Source of the DNA: Streptomyces noursei
GTDB lineage: Bacteria > Actinomycetota > Actinomycetes > Streptomycetales > Streptomycetaceae
Direction: 5' to 3'
Assembly: GCF_016917755.1 (NCBI RefSeq)
Contig: NZ_CP070326.1
Span: 8,308,001-8,372,000, forward strand
Length of the DNA: 64,000 nucleotides
Shown here piece after piece: positions 46,641-54,545 of this stretch (position 1 is the first letter of the stretch; each line of letters begins with the position of its first letter). The position numbers and the translations under genes are program-made. A model generated the notes under the pieces. The model did no database searches. It saw only the letters and a program-made list of their open reading frames with translations, and was not told the DNA's origin.

Positions 46641-47051
46641 ATGACCGTCCTTCCCCTCCCCGTGCGAGGCGTGAGCGTCTGCGTGCTGATGAACCGCGGC
46701 GGCTGCGGGCCGTTCGCACGCTTCGTCGCGGACTTCGAACCTCCGGGCAGCGAAGGCGAACTGGAACTGCTCAGCGCCGTGTCCGAGCAGCGGCTGCCGG
46801 TCGAATTCCTCCCGGCGATCCGGGAGGGCCTGGCTCAGGGGCTCGGCGGTGTATCGGCAGCGGTACTTCTCACAGACGGCTACTTCCACGAGACGGACTC
46901 CTGGGCGAGCGCCTACCGGATCGGTGCGGAACAGGCAGGCCGGGCCGCGCTCATCGGCGCGGGCCTGCTGCCGCCGGAGGAGGCCGAGGCGCTGCGCTGG
47001 GTCCGCTGGCCCGGCCGCCCGAGGCCCCGAGCCCCCAAACGCACACGCTGA
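46641..47051 (+). CDS. free-standing EF-G domain IV-like protein
   Basis: 136 residues that align by eye with domain IV of elongation factor G/TetM proteins: NRGGCGPFARFVADFEP (EF-G: GG-x-GQFA...EP), LPVEFLPAIREGLAQGL (EF-G: IP-x-EYIPAVEKGIREA), and AAVLLTDGYFHETDSWASAYRI (EF-G: VTLxDGSYHEVDSSExAFKI). No GTPase domain or other EF-G domain exists in or near the gene. Domain IV is the tip that enters the ribosomal A site. The product could act on the ribosome or be a relic. TACGGT seven bases before the ATG and no ribosome binding site suggest a leaderless message. Confidence 0.75.
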   Translation: MTVLPLPVRGVSVCVLMNRGGCGPFARFVADFEPPGSEGELELLSAVSEQRLPVEFLPAIREGLAQGLGGVSAAVLLTDGYFHETDSWASAYRIGAEQAGRAALIGAGLLPPEEAEALRWVRWPGRPRPRAPKRTR

Positions 47052-47450
47052 CCGCCTCGCCATGGCGCCACCCTGGCCTCCTCGCGGGCCAGGGCAGGCA
47101 GTCGCTGTGCAGGCCCTGGAAGAACATCGTCACCGCGTCGGCGATCAAGGCTTGACCGGCGAAGACGCAGGTCACGGGCAGCGTCCGCCTGCGGGTATCG
47201 TCCGCCTGCGGGGATCAGCGGTGCCGAAGAGGGCAAGGCACCCGGGAAGGCGAACCCCAGTCCGAGGTCGCCAGACAGAGGAACCGGGCCGATCAATCAG
47301 TCGATCAATCTTCCGGCCGAAGCCGACGACGAGCGGCCTCCACCCTCGGCCATAGGATCTACGGCCCGACGGCCCCTTCCCCTCACGTGGGGCCTCGCGG
47401 ACAGGCTCATGGCCTCCACCAGGCCCGGACGCTCGGGGAGCTGCTCCGCG
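47052..47450. other. intergenic region with short direct repeats
   Basis: About 400 bases with no gene I can support. A 17-bp direct tandem repeat (GTCCGCCTGCGGG(T/G)ATC) occupies 47183-47216, and GATCAATC occurs twice at 47291 and 47303. A minus-strand frame at 47080-47175 looks faintly protein-like but has no recognisable match. Confidence 0.55.
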
Positions 47451-48362
47451 TCAGGCCGACGCAGGCGGGGCCGGGACGGGCGAAGGTGCGGTTCGGGAGT
47501 GGGTGACGGCGTCGTGGAGGGCCTTCGGGTCGTCCGCGTGCAGCCTGATCAGCCGTACGGGGCGGGGCGCGCCGAACAGTCGCGGCGCGTCGACGGGCTC
47601 CGCCAGTTCGAGGGTGACGGAGGTCTGCGAGCCGACGTCCAGGTTCAGCTCGCCGTCCGCCTTCTGGTGGGTGAACAACATTTCGCGCCGGACGGAGACG
47701 ATCCGGTCGAGCGGCACGCGGACGTCGACGTGGGCCGCCTGGCGAACGCGCAGGACGCCGTCGGCGAGCACGTGCGGCCGGGTTGCGGAGGCCGCCTGCA
47801 GACCGAGGACGAAGAGGACGGTGTAGACGTCCAGGACGAGGACCACGGCGTGGATGACGGGCCGGTTGGCGAGCAGGAACGACATGCCGACGGTCTCGAC
47901 GACGCAGACGAACGCGAAGCCGTACATCTGGGCGGCCTGGTCGCGGGCGTGCGGGAAGACCGCGTCGGCCCCGTTGATGCCGTGCGGGCGGCGGGCGACC
48001 CACCGGGCCAGGCTCGTCATCAGCCGCAGCTCGTGCCCGGCGACACGCAGCACGGGTTCGGGCACGAGTTCCGCGAGCGTCTCCCGTCGGGAGAGCCCAC
48101 GCCGCCGCAGCCGCAGCCAGACGAACACCTCGGCACCGAGCAACAACAGCATGAGCAGTTCGGCACCGAGCAGGACGGCGCCGGGTAGCCGCACCCCGCC
48201 GATCAGACAGGCGGCGAGCACGACCTCGGCGGGCAGCGCTGCGTACGCGACGGCGCGCAGCCCGCGCAGGACCCGCCCCCGCGGCGGGGCGGCAGGCCGG
48301 GACCGGGAGTGAGACTGAGACTGAGACTGAGACCGGGACGTCTGGGGGCACGGAGCCGTCAT
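47451..48362 (-). CDS. membrane protein with hairpin helices, unknown function
   Basis: 303 residues. Two helices near 37-82 (AALPAEVVLAACLIGGV; GAELLMLLLLGAEVFVWL) and two near 150-196 (GFAFVCVVETVGMSFLL; VIHAVVLVLDVYTVLFVLGL) are followed by a soluble C-terminal beta-rich part. The start codes for a SQSQSQSHSRSR stretch from in-frame 6-bp DNA repeats (48309-48336). The ATG overlaps the stop of the upstream MerR gene as ATGA, so the regulator and membrane protein form an operon and are presumably linked in function. Confidence 0.75.
   Translation of the reverse strand: MTAPCPQTSRSQSQSQSHSRSRPAAPPRGRVLRGLRAVAYAALPAEVVLAACLIGGVRLPGAVLLGAELLMLLLLGAEVFVWLRLRRRGLSRRETLAELVPEPVLRVAGHELRLMTSLARWVARRPHGINGADAVFPHARDQAAQMYGFAFVCVVETVGMSFLLANRPVIHAVVLVLDVYTVLFVLGLQAASATRPHVLADGVLRVRQAAHVDVRVPLDRIVSVRREMLFTHQKADGELNLDVGSQTSVTLELAEPVDAPRLFGAPRPVRLIRLHADDPKALHDAVTHSRTAPSPVPAPPASA
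48309..48336. repeat. 6-bp tandem repeat GAGACT
   Basis: Four near-perfect GAGACT units in frame with the membrane protein gene, giving the alternating Ser-Gln tract at its N-terminus. Confidence 0.75.
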
Positions 48363-49108
48363 GGCGTTCCCTCTCGTCGTTCCGCTACGAGGCGGACCGC
48401 CTGGCGGACCGCCGCCGACTGGGCCGGGGCCAGGTCCGCGAAGAAGACGTCCGCCAGACCGTCGGCGCCCTCGGCGGGCAGCTGCACCCCCAACTCGTCC
48501 GGCAGCAGGGCCGCCAGCGCCGCCGCGGCGCGGGTCACCCGTGGGTCGTCCGGCTGCGCGTCGGCGAGGGCGTCCAGGAGGCCGTACACCTCGCCCGCGC
48601 CCTCCGCCATTCCGCGCAGCGCCCCCATCAGCCGGGCTCGCTCCGCCTCGGGGATCACGGTGTCGATGAGGGCCAGGACTTCCCGGTCCTTCACGGCCAT
48701 CGGGGAGTCCGGCAGGTCGCCGAGGTCCGCCAACACCCTGGTGAGTTCCGGCGACACCGGCCCGTCGGCGGTCAGCCGCCCGGCTCGCGCCTCGGCCAGC
48801 AGCGTGGCGAGCCGCACCCGCCGATCCCGGATGGCCACCTCCTGGCGCCCGAGGTCCTCGTCCAACTCCTCCAGGATCTCCACCAGCTCCCGCCCCTCGT
48901 CGTCCGCGAGGGCGTCCCGGACCTCGTCGAGCCCGAGTCCCAGCTCGGTCAGCCGCCGGATCCGGGCGAGCAGGACGGCGTCCCGGAAGCCGTACTCGCG
49001 GTAGCTGTTGGCCCGCCGTGGGGGCTCGGGCAGCAGCCCGAGATGGTGGTAGTGCCGCACGGCCCGAGGGGTGACCCCGACGAGGGCGGCGATCTCGCCG
49101 ATTCGCAT
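48359..49108 (-). CDS. MerR-family transcriptional regulator
   Basis: 249 residues. The N-terminal MerR domain is MRIGEIAALVGVTPRAVRHYHHLGLLPEPPRRANSYREYG, followed by a coiled coil (EGRELVEILEELDEDLGRQEVA) and an uncharacterised ligand-binding C-terminus. There are no clustered cysteines, so metal sensing is unlikely. Upstream lies a promoter with a 19-base spacer over a dyad, the usual target of MerR proteins, with the -10 box six bases before the ATG, so the mRNA is likely leaderless. It is coupled by ATGA to the membrane protein gene. Confidence 0.9.
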   Translation of the reverse strand: MRIGEIAALVGVTPRAVRHYHHLGLLPEPPRRANSYREYGFRDAVLLARIRRLTELGLGLDEVRDALADDEGRELVEILEELDEDLGRQEVAIRDRRVRLATLLAEARAGRLTADGPVSPELTRVLADLGDLPDSPMAVKDREVLALIDTVIPEAERARLMGALRGMAEGAGEVYGLLDALADAQPDDPRVTRAAAALAALLPDELGVQLPAEGADGLADVFFADLAPAQSAAVRQAVRLVAERREGTP

Positions 49109-49114
49109 GAGTTC

Positions 49115-49145
49115 AGTAGAAACCCTGACGTCGCGACAAGGTCAA
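49115..49145 (-). promoter_or_regulatory. MerR-type promoter with 19-base spacer
   Basis: On the minus strand TTGACC (49145-49140) and TCTACT (49120-49115) are spaced by 19 bases. Dyad ACCTTGTCG-CGA-CGTCAGGGT (49142-49122) fills the spacer with seven of nine matching pairs. The ATG follows the -10 box after six bases. Confidence 0.65.
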
Positions 49146-49352
49146 GGGCGGCCCGGTACGACACGGACAGCCTGTACGACTACCCCTGCGAACTGGAACG
49201 CCTGCCGATCAGCCAGGCCACCCGCACGGAACTGACCAGGCTGTGCGAGCACTACCAGTCCTCCATCGACGGGGAGTACCCACGCCGCATGCCACAGCCA
49301 GTCGGACCCGTCGGATCGGCCGAAGAGCTCAGCGACGGCGCCCTGACCTGGC
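49146..49352 (+). pseudogene. possible gene remnant
   Basis: An open frame reads ARYDTDSLYDYPCELERLPISQATRTELTRLCEHYQ then SSIDGEYPRR, which looks like real protein sequence by composition and periodicity but has no start codon in a sensible place and runs into the convergent aldo/keto reductase gene. I do not recognise the family. Confidence 0.35.
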
Positions 49353-50237
49353 TCAGTTCGGCAGCGCGTGGTCAAGCTGCGTCAGCTCCGCCTCGCTCAG
49401 CATGAGTTGCGCGGCGTGGGCCGAGTCGGTGATGGAGGCGGGGCGACTGGCTCCCGGCACCGGGATCACGACTGGGGAGCGGGCGAGCAGCCAGGCCAGG
49501 GCGATCTGCTGCGGGCTGACGCCGTGCTCGGCCGCGACGCGGTGGAAAGTGGTGCCCGTGGAGGTCGGTCCGGAGGGGCCGTCGAGGGAGCTGCGGGAGA
49601 TGCCGCCGAGGGGGCTCCAGGGCAGGAACGCCAGGCCCAGTTCGGTGCTCAGCCGTAGCTGCGGCTCACTGTCGAGGACGGCGGGCGAGTACTGGTTCTG
49701 AACGGAGGCGAGTTCGGCGCCGAGGATTGCGTGCGCCTGGCGGATCTGGGCGGTGGTGACGTTGGAGATGCCGGCGGCGCGGATCGTGCCGGCGTCGAGG
49801 AGTTCGCGCAGGGCACCGACGGACTCGGCCCAGGGCACGGCCGGGTCCGGCTTGTGCAACTGGTACAGGCCGATGGCGTCGACGCCCAGCCGCCTGGCGG
49901 AGGCTTCGGCTGCGTGCTTGAGGTGTTCCGGGGCGCCGTTGACGGTCCAGCTGCCGTCGCCGGGCCGGCCGCGACCGCCCTTGGTGGCGATCAGGACGCC
50001 GGAGGTGTCGCCGCCGTAGCGGGCCAGGGCGCGGGCGATCAGCAGCTCGTTGTGGCCCACCTCGTCGGCGTGCCAGTGGTAGCTGTCGGCGGTGTCGATG
50101 AGCGTGACGCCGGCGTCGAGGGCGGCGTGGACGGTGGCGATGGCCCGCTGCTCGTCCGGGCGGTGCTCGATGGACAGCGGCATGGCGCCCAGGCCGACGG
50201 CGCTGACGGTGGTGTCTCCAATGGTGCGGTGCTGCAT
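49353..50237 (-). CDS. aldo/keto reductase
   Basis: 294 residues of TIM-barrel AKR type: VGLGAMPLSIEHRP, then the catalytic Asp in TLIDTADSYHWHADEVGHNELLI with Tyr in the DSY triplet, Lys in ATKGGRGR, IGLYQLHKPDP where His follows, and the C-terminal NADPH clamp VIPVPGASRP. It reduces a carbonyl using NADPH; the substrate is not deducible. It lies 56 bases downstream of an extended-SDR gene on the same strand, so the two probably act in one pathway controlled by the divergent LysR protein. Confidence 0.9.
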   Translation of the reverse strand: MQHRTIGDTTVSAVGLGAMPLSIEHRPDEQRAIATVHAALDAGVTLIDTADSYHWHADEVGHNELLIARALARYGGDTSGVLIATKGGRGRPGDGSWTVNGAPEHLKHAAEASARRLGVDAIGLYQLHKPDPAVPWAESVGALRELLDAGTIRAAGISNVTTAQIRQAHAILGAELASVQNQYSPAVLDSEPQLRLSTELGLAFLPWSPLGGISRSSLDGPSGPTSTGTTFHRVAAEHGVSPQQIALAWLLARSPVVIPVPGASRPASITDSAHAAQLMLSEAELTQLDHALPN

Positions 50238-50293
50238 GGCGGTTCGTGATCCTTAGGTGGCGGGGGTTGCTGGGATGGCAGAGGTGGCGGGGG

Positions 50294-51247
50294 TTACCTG
50301 GATGGCAGTGGTGGCGGGGTGGCGGATGCGGTGAGGGTTTCGTCGACGGCGCCGGGCAGCCAGTCGATGGCGCGGGAGAAGGCGAAACCCAGTTCCTTCG
50401 CGCGGGTGTTGCTCATGGCGTAGTGGTGGTCGTAGGAGAACGGCGAAGCCGTCTCGCCCGCGGCGACCACCCGGTAGACGGGTTCCCGGCCGGCCTGTGC
50501 GGCGACGATCGCGGCGAGGTCGCGTACGTCGAGCAGGCCGTCGGAGCAGGCGTTGACCGGGCCGGTGAAGTCGGTGGCGGTGGCCGCCCACAGCAGCAGG
50601 TCCGCCAGCTCCTCGTGGTGGATGAACACCGTCGGCAGCGCGTTCTCGTGCACCGTGATCTCTGTGCCCTGGCAGATGTGCTCGACGAAGTGCGCCAGCC
50701 GGCCGGTGAACTCCCGCGCGCCGCCGCCGAGCACGTGCGCGCTGCGCACGGAGGCGAACGCGAAGCTGCCGGCGCGGGTGAGGACGGCCTCGGCCTGGCG
50801 CTTGCCCTCGGCGTAGTGGGCCTCCAGGTATGCCTCGTCGTGCCAGGGCAGGTCCATGGCCGCCAGCCAGGTGGCCGGATCCACGCTCTCCTCCGGCACC
50901 GGGGTGCCCGCCGGCACGGCCGGCAGCGCGGCGGTCGCCGGGTCGTAGACCTCGATCGTGGAGGTCATGACGTAGCGCCGGGTGCGGCCGGTGAAGGCGC
51001 GGGCGGCGATCGCGGCCTGTACGGGGGTGTAACAGACCTGATCGACAACGACGTCGAAGGTGCGAGAGCCGAGCGCGGCGATGAGAGACGCCTCGTCGTT
51101 GCGGTCGACAACCAGGTGCTCGACGCCGGCGGGCGTCCCGGTGGAGCCGCGGTTGATCACGGTGACCCGGTGACCGGTGGCCTGCAGTCGCTCGACCAGG
51201 AGCTTTCCGAAGTACCGGCTTCCGCCGATGACGCAGATCCTTTGCAT
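50294..51247 (-). CDS. NAD-dependent epimerase/dehydratase (extended SDR)
   Basis: 317 residues. The Rossmann motif ICVIGGSRYFGKLLVERL fits the extended/atypical SDR family; VVVDQVCYTP and YVMTSTIEVYDP follow. The Tyr/Lys pair is not in the standard YxxxK form: Y occurs in EAHYAEGKRQAEAVL (Y-A-E-G-K), which does fit YxxxK. Sugar nucleotide or terpenoid substrates are possible. The ATG at 51247 has GGGTGGGGG upstream and starts right at the Rossmann strand; a longer start at 51274 adds nine residues. Confidence 0.87.
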   Translation of the reverse strand: MQRICVIGGSRYFGKLLVERLQATGHRVTVINRGSTGTPAGVEHLVVDRNDEASLIAALGSRTFDVVVDQVCYTPVQAAIAARAFTGRTRRYVMTSTIEVYDPATAALPAVPAGTPVPEESVDPATWLAAMDLPWHDEAYLEAHYAEGKRQAEAVLTRAGSFAFASVRSAHVLGGGAREFTGRLAHFVEHICQGTEITVHENALPTVFIHHEELADLLLWAATATDFTGPVNACSDGLLDVRDLAAIVAAQAGREPVYRVVAAGETASPFSYDHHYAMSNTRAKELGFAFSRAIDWLPGAVDETLTASATPPPLPSR

Positions 51248-51317
51248 GCCCCCACCCTGGATGCCTATCGTCATCAGCAGAAGTGGTGACTTACTGGAAA
51301 CGCCTTAAGGAATACTG

Positions 51318-52220
51318 TTGATTGATGTGCAGCGGCTCCGCATCCTGCGGGCGGTGGCGGACCACGGCAGCTTCAGCCAGGCGGCCACGGCTCTCCGCCT
51401 CACTCCTTCCGCCGTCTCCCAGCACATAGCGGTGTTGGAACGCAGCCTCGGCGCCCAGGTCGTGGCACGCAGCACACGCGGCGTCACCCTCACCCAGGCC
51501 GGCCAGATCATGGTCGGGGCCGCCGAGTCCGTCACCGCCGAGCTCGAACAGGCGAAGCAGCAGGTCGAGCGGCTCAGCACGGGCCGCGTACAGCTCACCG
51601 TCGCCACCTTCACCAGCGGCGGCAGGCACCTACTGCCCGGCGCGCTCCCCCGGTTCATGGCAGCCCATCCCCATACCGTGCTCCACGTCAGGGAGGGCGA
51701 GCCCGAGAGCACCTTGCCCCTTGTTCGCCAAGGCGCAGTCGACCTCGCTCTCGCCTACCGCTTCGACGGCCCGCTGCCCGTGGGGCCGGGCCCGAGCTCC
51801 CGCCTGCAGTGGACCGCGCTCCTGGAAGATCCCTTGCACGTCGTGATGCCGGAGGGGCATCGATTCGCCGACCGCGCATCGCTCGACATCGCCGAGCTGG
51901 CAGCCGAGCCCTGGGTACTCGGATGCCTGAAGACCGATGCCTACCTGCGCCGTTACGCCGAGCGCGCAGGCTTCGCACCGGACGTACGCAGCACCACCAC
52001 CGACTACTTCTTCGCCCGCTCGCTCGTCGCCGCGGGAATGGGGATCTCCCTGGTCCCTTCCATCGCGCTCGTCCCGACGGTGCCGGGCCTGCACGCCGTC
52101 CCCATCGAACCGCCGGCTCCGACCCGGCACATCGGCGTTGTCACGCTCGACCGCGCTCGCGACCGCCCGCACGTCACGGCGTTCATCCAGGCCCTCCGCG
52201 AGCAGGCGACACATCAGTAG
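51318..52220 (+). CDS. LysR-family transcriptional regulator
   Basis: 300 residues. Winged helix at residues 1-60 (LRILRAVADHGSFSQAATALRLTPSAVSQHIAVLERSLG), then the effector domain in two lobes (VQLTVATFTSGGRHLLPGAL; MGISLVPSIALVPTVPGLHAV). The probable start is TTG at 51318 with AAGGAA five bases upstream; a GTG three codons later is possible. It diverges from the epimerase and aldo/keto reductase genes 70 bases away and is their likely regulator. Confidence 0.9.
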   Translation: MIDVQRLRILRAVADHGSFSQAATALRLTPSAVSQHIAVLERSLGAQVVARSTRGVTLTQAGQIMVGAAESVTAELEQAKQQVERLSTGRVQLTVATFTSGGRHLLPGALPRFMAAHPHTVLHVREGEPESTLPLVRQGAVDLALAYRFDGPLPVGPGPSSRLQWTALLEDPLHVVMPEGHRFADRASLDIAELAAEPWVLGCLKTDAYLRRYAERAGFAPDVRSTTTDYFFARSLVAAGMGISLVPSIALVPTVPGLHAVPIEPPAPTRHIGVVTLDRARDRPHVTAFIQALREQATHQ

Positions 52221-52296
52221 ACGAGTGCACCGCGGCGGATCACGGAGGTGCCCTGTACGGGCGCCCGCTGAAGCACAATGTGCCGCAAGGCTCAGG

Positions 52297-52956
52297 TCAT
52301 TGGCGTGGGATGGGTACGCCTGCGGAGCGCAGTTTGGCCTCGGTGAGCGCGGTCAGCCGGGCTGCGATCGGTGCCTGGTCCCCGCGGTGGTTGTTGATCA
52401 GCCGGTACTGGGTGGAAGCCTTGCTCCATGCCTGCAGGCTGGTGGGACTCCCCAACAGTGTGGGGTTGGCGAGGTAGTGGTCGGCCATGGCGGTCGCCAG
52501 TTCTTCGATCCTCGGATCGTCCGGTTCCCAGGTCTCGGCCTCCCAACCACGCTTGGTCAGGTCGATGCACTCGGGGTCGTCGAGCCAGTTTTCCAGCTGG
52601 GTCAGGAAGCCGTCGAAGCCCGCCGGCACCAGCGCCCGGGCCAGCACCAGGGCCTCGCGTTGCGCGGCCACGTAGTCGGGACTGAAGCCGAGGCCGGGCA
52701 TCCGGTCCAGGATCGCGCAGGCGCGGTCGGGCAACAGGGCCCGGTCACCGTCGGCGAGCTGCTGCAGAGCGTCCCGCCGAGCCGTCAACTCCTCGATTTT
52801 TGCGGTGAGTTGTTGCTTGACGTCGACGAGGGTGGCGGCGAACTGCGCGGCGTCGGCGTCGAGCAGGGGCCCGGTCTCGGCCAGCGGCACCCCGGCGGCG
52901 GCCAGCGTCCGGACCTGCACCAGCCGGAGCAGCTCGTCCGATCCGTACCGCCGATA
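52297..52956 (-). pseudogene. MerR-family gene, 3' part, cut off by an IS element
   Basis: 219 codons beginning RRYGSDELLRLVQVRTLAAAGVPL, the second half of a MerR DNA-binding domain, then a coiled coil (TAKIEELTARRDALQQLADG) and a helical ligand domain ending AGVPIPRQ. Together with the 40 codons at 54258-54377 it rebuilds an intact 258-residue regulator when the IS and one copy of the 3-bp duplication are removed. An internal GTG at 52920 could still start a fragment without DNA binding. Confidence 0.9.
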
Positions 52957-52996
52957 TGAGCTGCCCCGAGTTTCGTAGCGGCCGGTTTGCGTGTTT

Positions 52997-53875
52997 TCAG
53001 GCGGCGTTGGGGTTCGCCTGGGATCGGTAGTAGTGGGCCTCGAATTCCTCGGGTGGAAGGTAATCGAGGGCGGAGTGAAGGCGCTCGGTGTTGTACCAGC
53101 CGACCCACTGGACGACAGCGCGTTCGACCTGGCCAGCGTCGTGCCAGGGCCCTTGGTGTTCGATCAGTTCGGCCTTGAAGGTGCCGTTGAGGGCCTCGGC
53201 CATGGCGTTGTCATAGCTGTCGGCGACGGAGCCGACGGACGCGGTCGCGCCGGCCTCGATGAGCCGTTCGCCGTAGCGGATGGACACGTATTGCGAACCG
53301 CGGTCGCTGTGATGAATGAGACCCGAGCCCTTCTTGATCCCGCGCCGCCACAGGGCCATCTCCAGGGCGTCCAGTGGAAGATCGGTGCGCATGTGGGTGG
53401 CAAGCTGCCATCCGACGATCATCCGCGAGTACACGTCCAGGACGAAGGCGACGTAGACCCAGCCCGACCAGGTGCGGATGTAGGTGAGGTCGGCGACCCA
53501 GAGCTGGTTGGGGCGGTGGGCGGTGAAGTGCCGGTTGACCAGGTCCGGCGGTCTGGGAGCGGACGGCTCGGGGATGGTGGTGCGGCGCCGCTGCCCGCGG
53601 ATCACGCCTTCCAGGCCGTCCTCGCGCATCAGCCGCTCGATGGTGCAGCGGGCCGCGGCGATGCCCTCGCGCCCCAGCTGGCGGTGGATGCGTCTGGCTC
53701 CGTAAGTCTCGCCGGAAGCAGCGTGGATACGGCGGATGCGTTCGGTGAGGTGTGCGTCGCGCTGGCGCCGGGCGGACATCGGGCGCTTGCGGCGGGCGTT
53801 GTATGCCGAGACCGACAGGTCCAGTTCCCGGCATACGGGCTCGACCCCGAAGTCGTCGCGGAGGTGGTTGATCAC
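52997..53875 (-). CDS. IS3-family transposase OrfB
   Basis: 292 residues with the HTH_21 start (TYGARRIHRQLGREGIAAARCTIERLM) and an rve integrase core. Catalytic DDE residues: first Asp in LWVADLTYI, second in HHSDRGSQYVS, Glu in DNAMAEALNGTFKAEL, then the GWYNTERLHSALDYLPPEEFEAHYY tail. The GTG at 53875 overlaps the orfA stop, but the OrfAB fusion made by -1 frameshifting is the expected transposase; the -1 frame is open from the slippery run to this start. Confidence 0.93.
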   Translation of the reverse strand: MINHLRDDFGVEPVCRELDLSVSAYNARRKRPMSARRQRDAHLTERIRRIHAASGETYGARRIHRQLGREGIAAARCTIERLMREDGLEGVIRGQRRRTTIPEPSAPRPPDLVNRHFTAHRPNQLWVADLTYIRTWSGWVYVAFVLDVYSRMIVGWQLATHMRTDLPLDALEMALWRRGIKKGSGLIHHSDRGSQYVSIRYGERLIEAGATASVGSVADSYDNAMAEALNGTFKAELIEHQGPWHDAGQVERAVVQWVGWYNTERLHSALDYLPPEEFEAHYYRSQANPNAA

Positions 53876-54183
53876 CGCGTCGGCCTCGTGCGGGGCTGGT
53901 CGAGCTCCTTCGCGAAAAACACGCTGGCGGCCTTCAGGATCTCGTTCGCCCGTCGCAACTCGGCTATCTCTTTGCGGAGTTGGGCCAGCTCAGTCCGCTC
54001 GGCCGTGGTCAGCAGGTCGGACCGGCTGCCCTGGTCGGCCTCGGCCTGGCGGACCCAGCCACGCAGGGCTTCCTTGTGGATACCGAGGTCACGGGCCACG
54101 TGAGCGACCGGACGGCCTGAGGTCTGGACTTCGCGGACGGCTCGCTCGCGCAGCTCGTCGGGGTACTTCCGTGGTGCGGGCAT
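53872..54183 (-). CDS. IS3-family OrfA (HTH_Tnp_1)
   Basis: 103 residues: RKYPDELRERAVREVQTSGR, helix-turn-helix VAHVARDLGIHKEALRGWVRQ, and leucine zipper ERTELAQLRKEIAELRRANEILKAAS used for dimerisation. Near the end the codons GTG TTT TTC GCG (53921-53910) hold a T5 run suited to -1 slippage into orfB. OrfA alone usually acts as a regulator binding the terminal repeats. Confidence 0.92.
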   Translation of the reverse strand: MPAPRKYPDELRERAVREVQTSGRPVAHVARDLGIHKEALRGWVRQAEADQGSRSDLLTTAERTELAQLRKEIAELRRANEILKAASVFFAKELDQPRTRPTR

Positions 54184-54257
54184 CGGACCTGCGTTCTCCC
54201 ATCTGCCGAGGCGATCATGCCTGGCTTCAGGGCCGCTACAAAATCCGGTTCAGTTCA

Positions 54258-54377
54258 ATATCCGGAGCTGTCGCGTTCCGGCTCCTCGACCAGGCCGAGC
54301 TTGTGGTAGTGCCGCACCGTCTTCACCGTGACGCCGACGAACGCCGCCGCCTGCCCGATCGTGACTCCGCTCATCAT
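54258..54377 (-). pseudogene. MerR-family gene, 5' part, cut off by an IS element
   Basis: Forty codons MMSGVTIGQAAAFVGVTVKT... ending DSSGY hold the first helix-turn-helix of a MerR regulator. The insertion puts an in-frame stop (TGA, first codon of the IS end) right after Tyr40. The continuing part is at 52297-52956. Confidence 0.9.
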
Positions 54378-54545
54378 CTGCTCAGCCTGCCTTGCGCTCG
54401 GGCTCGGCGGCCAGGCACACCTCGGCCGAGCATATGGAGGGACGGGCCACGCCGAGTTCACCCGGCTCGGCGTGGCCGCGGTTCGCGTTCTGCCTGTTGC
54501 CCGACGGAAAGGCGTCGGCTCTCGAAGCTTACGCACCCCAGGTGT

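Larger units (their letters stand above)
52957..54257 (-). mobile_element. IS3-family insertion sequence, complete, 1301 bp
   Basis: Ends are defined by 27-bp imperfect terminal inverted repeats, 52957-52983 and 54231-54257, matching at 21 of 27 positions and sharing GTAGCGGCC inside. The target site ATA is duplicated (52954-52956 and 54258-54260). It carries orfA and orfB overlapping by four bases with a -1 frameshift site, and both genes look intact, so the element may be active. It is inserted in a MerR gene in the same orientation. Confidence 0.95.

Noticed and set aside
47080..47175. Minus-strand frame VFAGQALIADAVTMFFQGL
   Set aside because: It looks weakly protein-like but has no family match, no ribosome binding site and no neighbours to support it.
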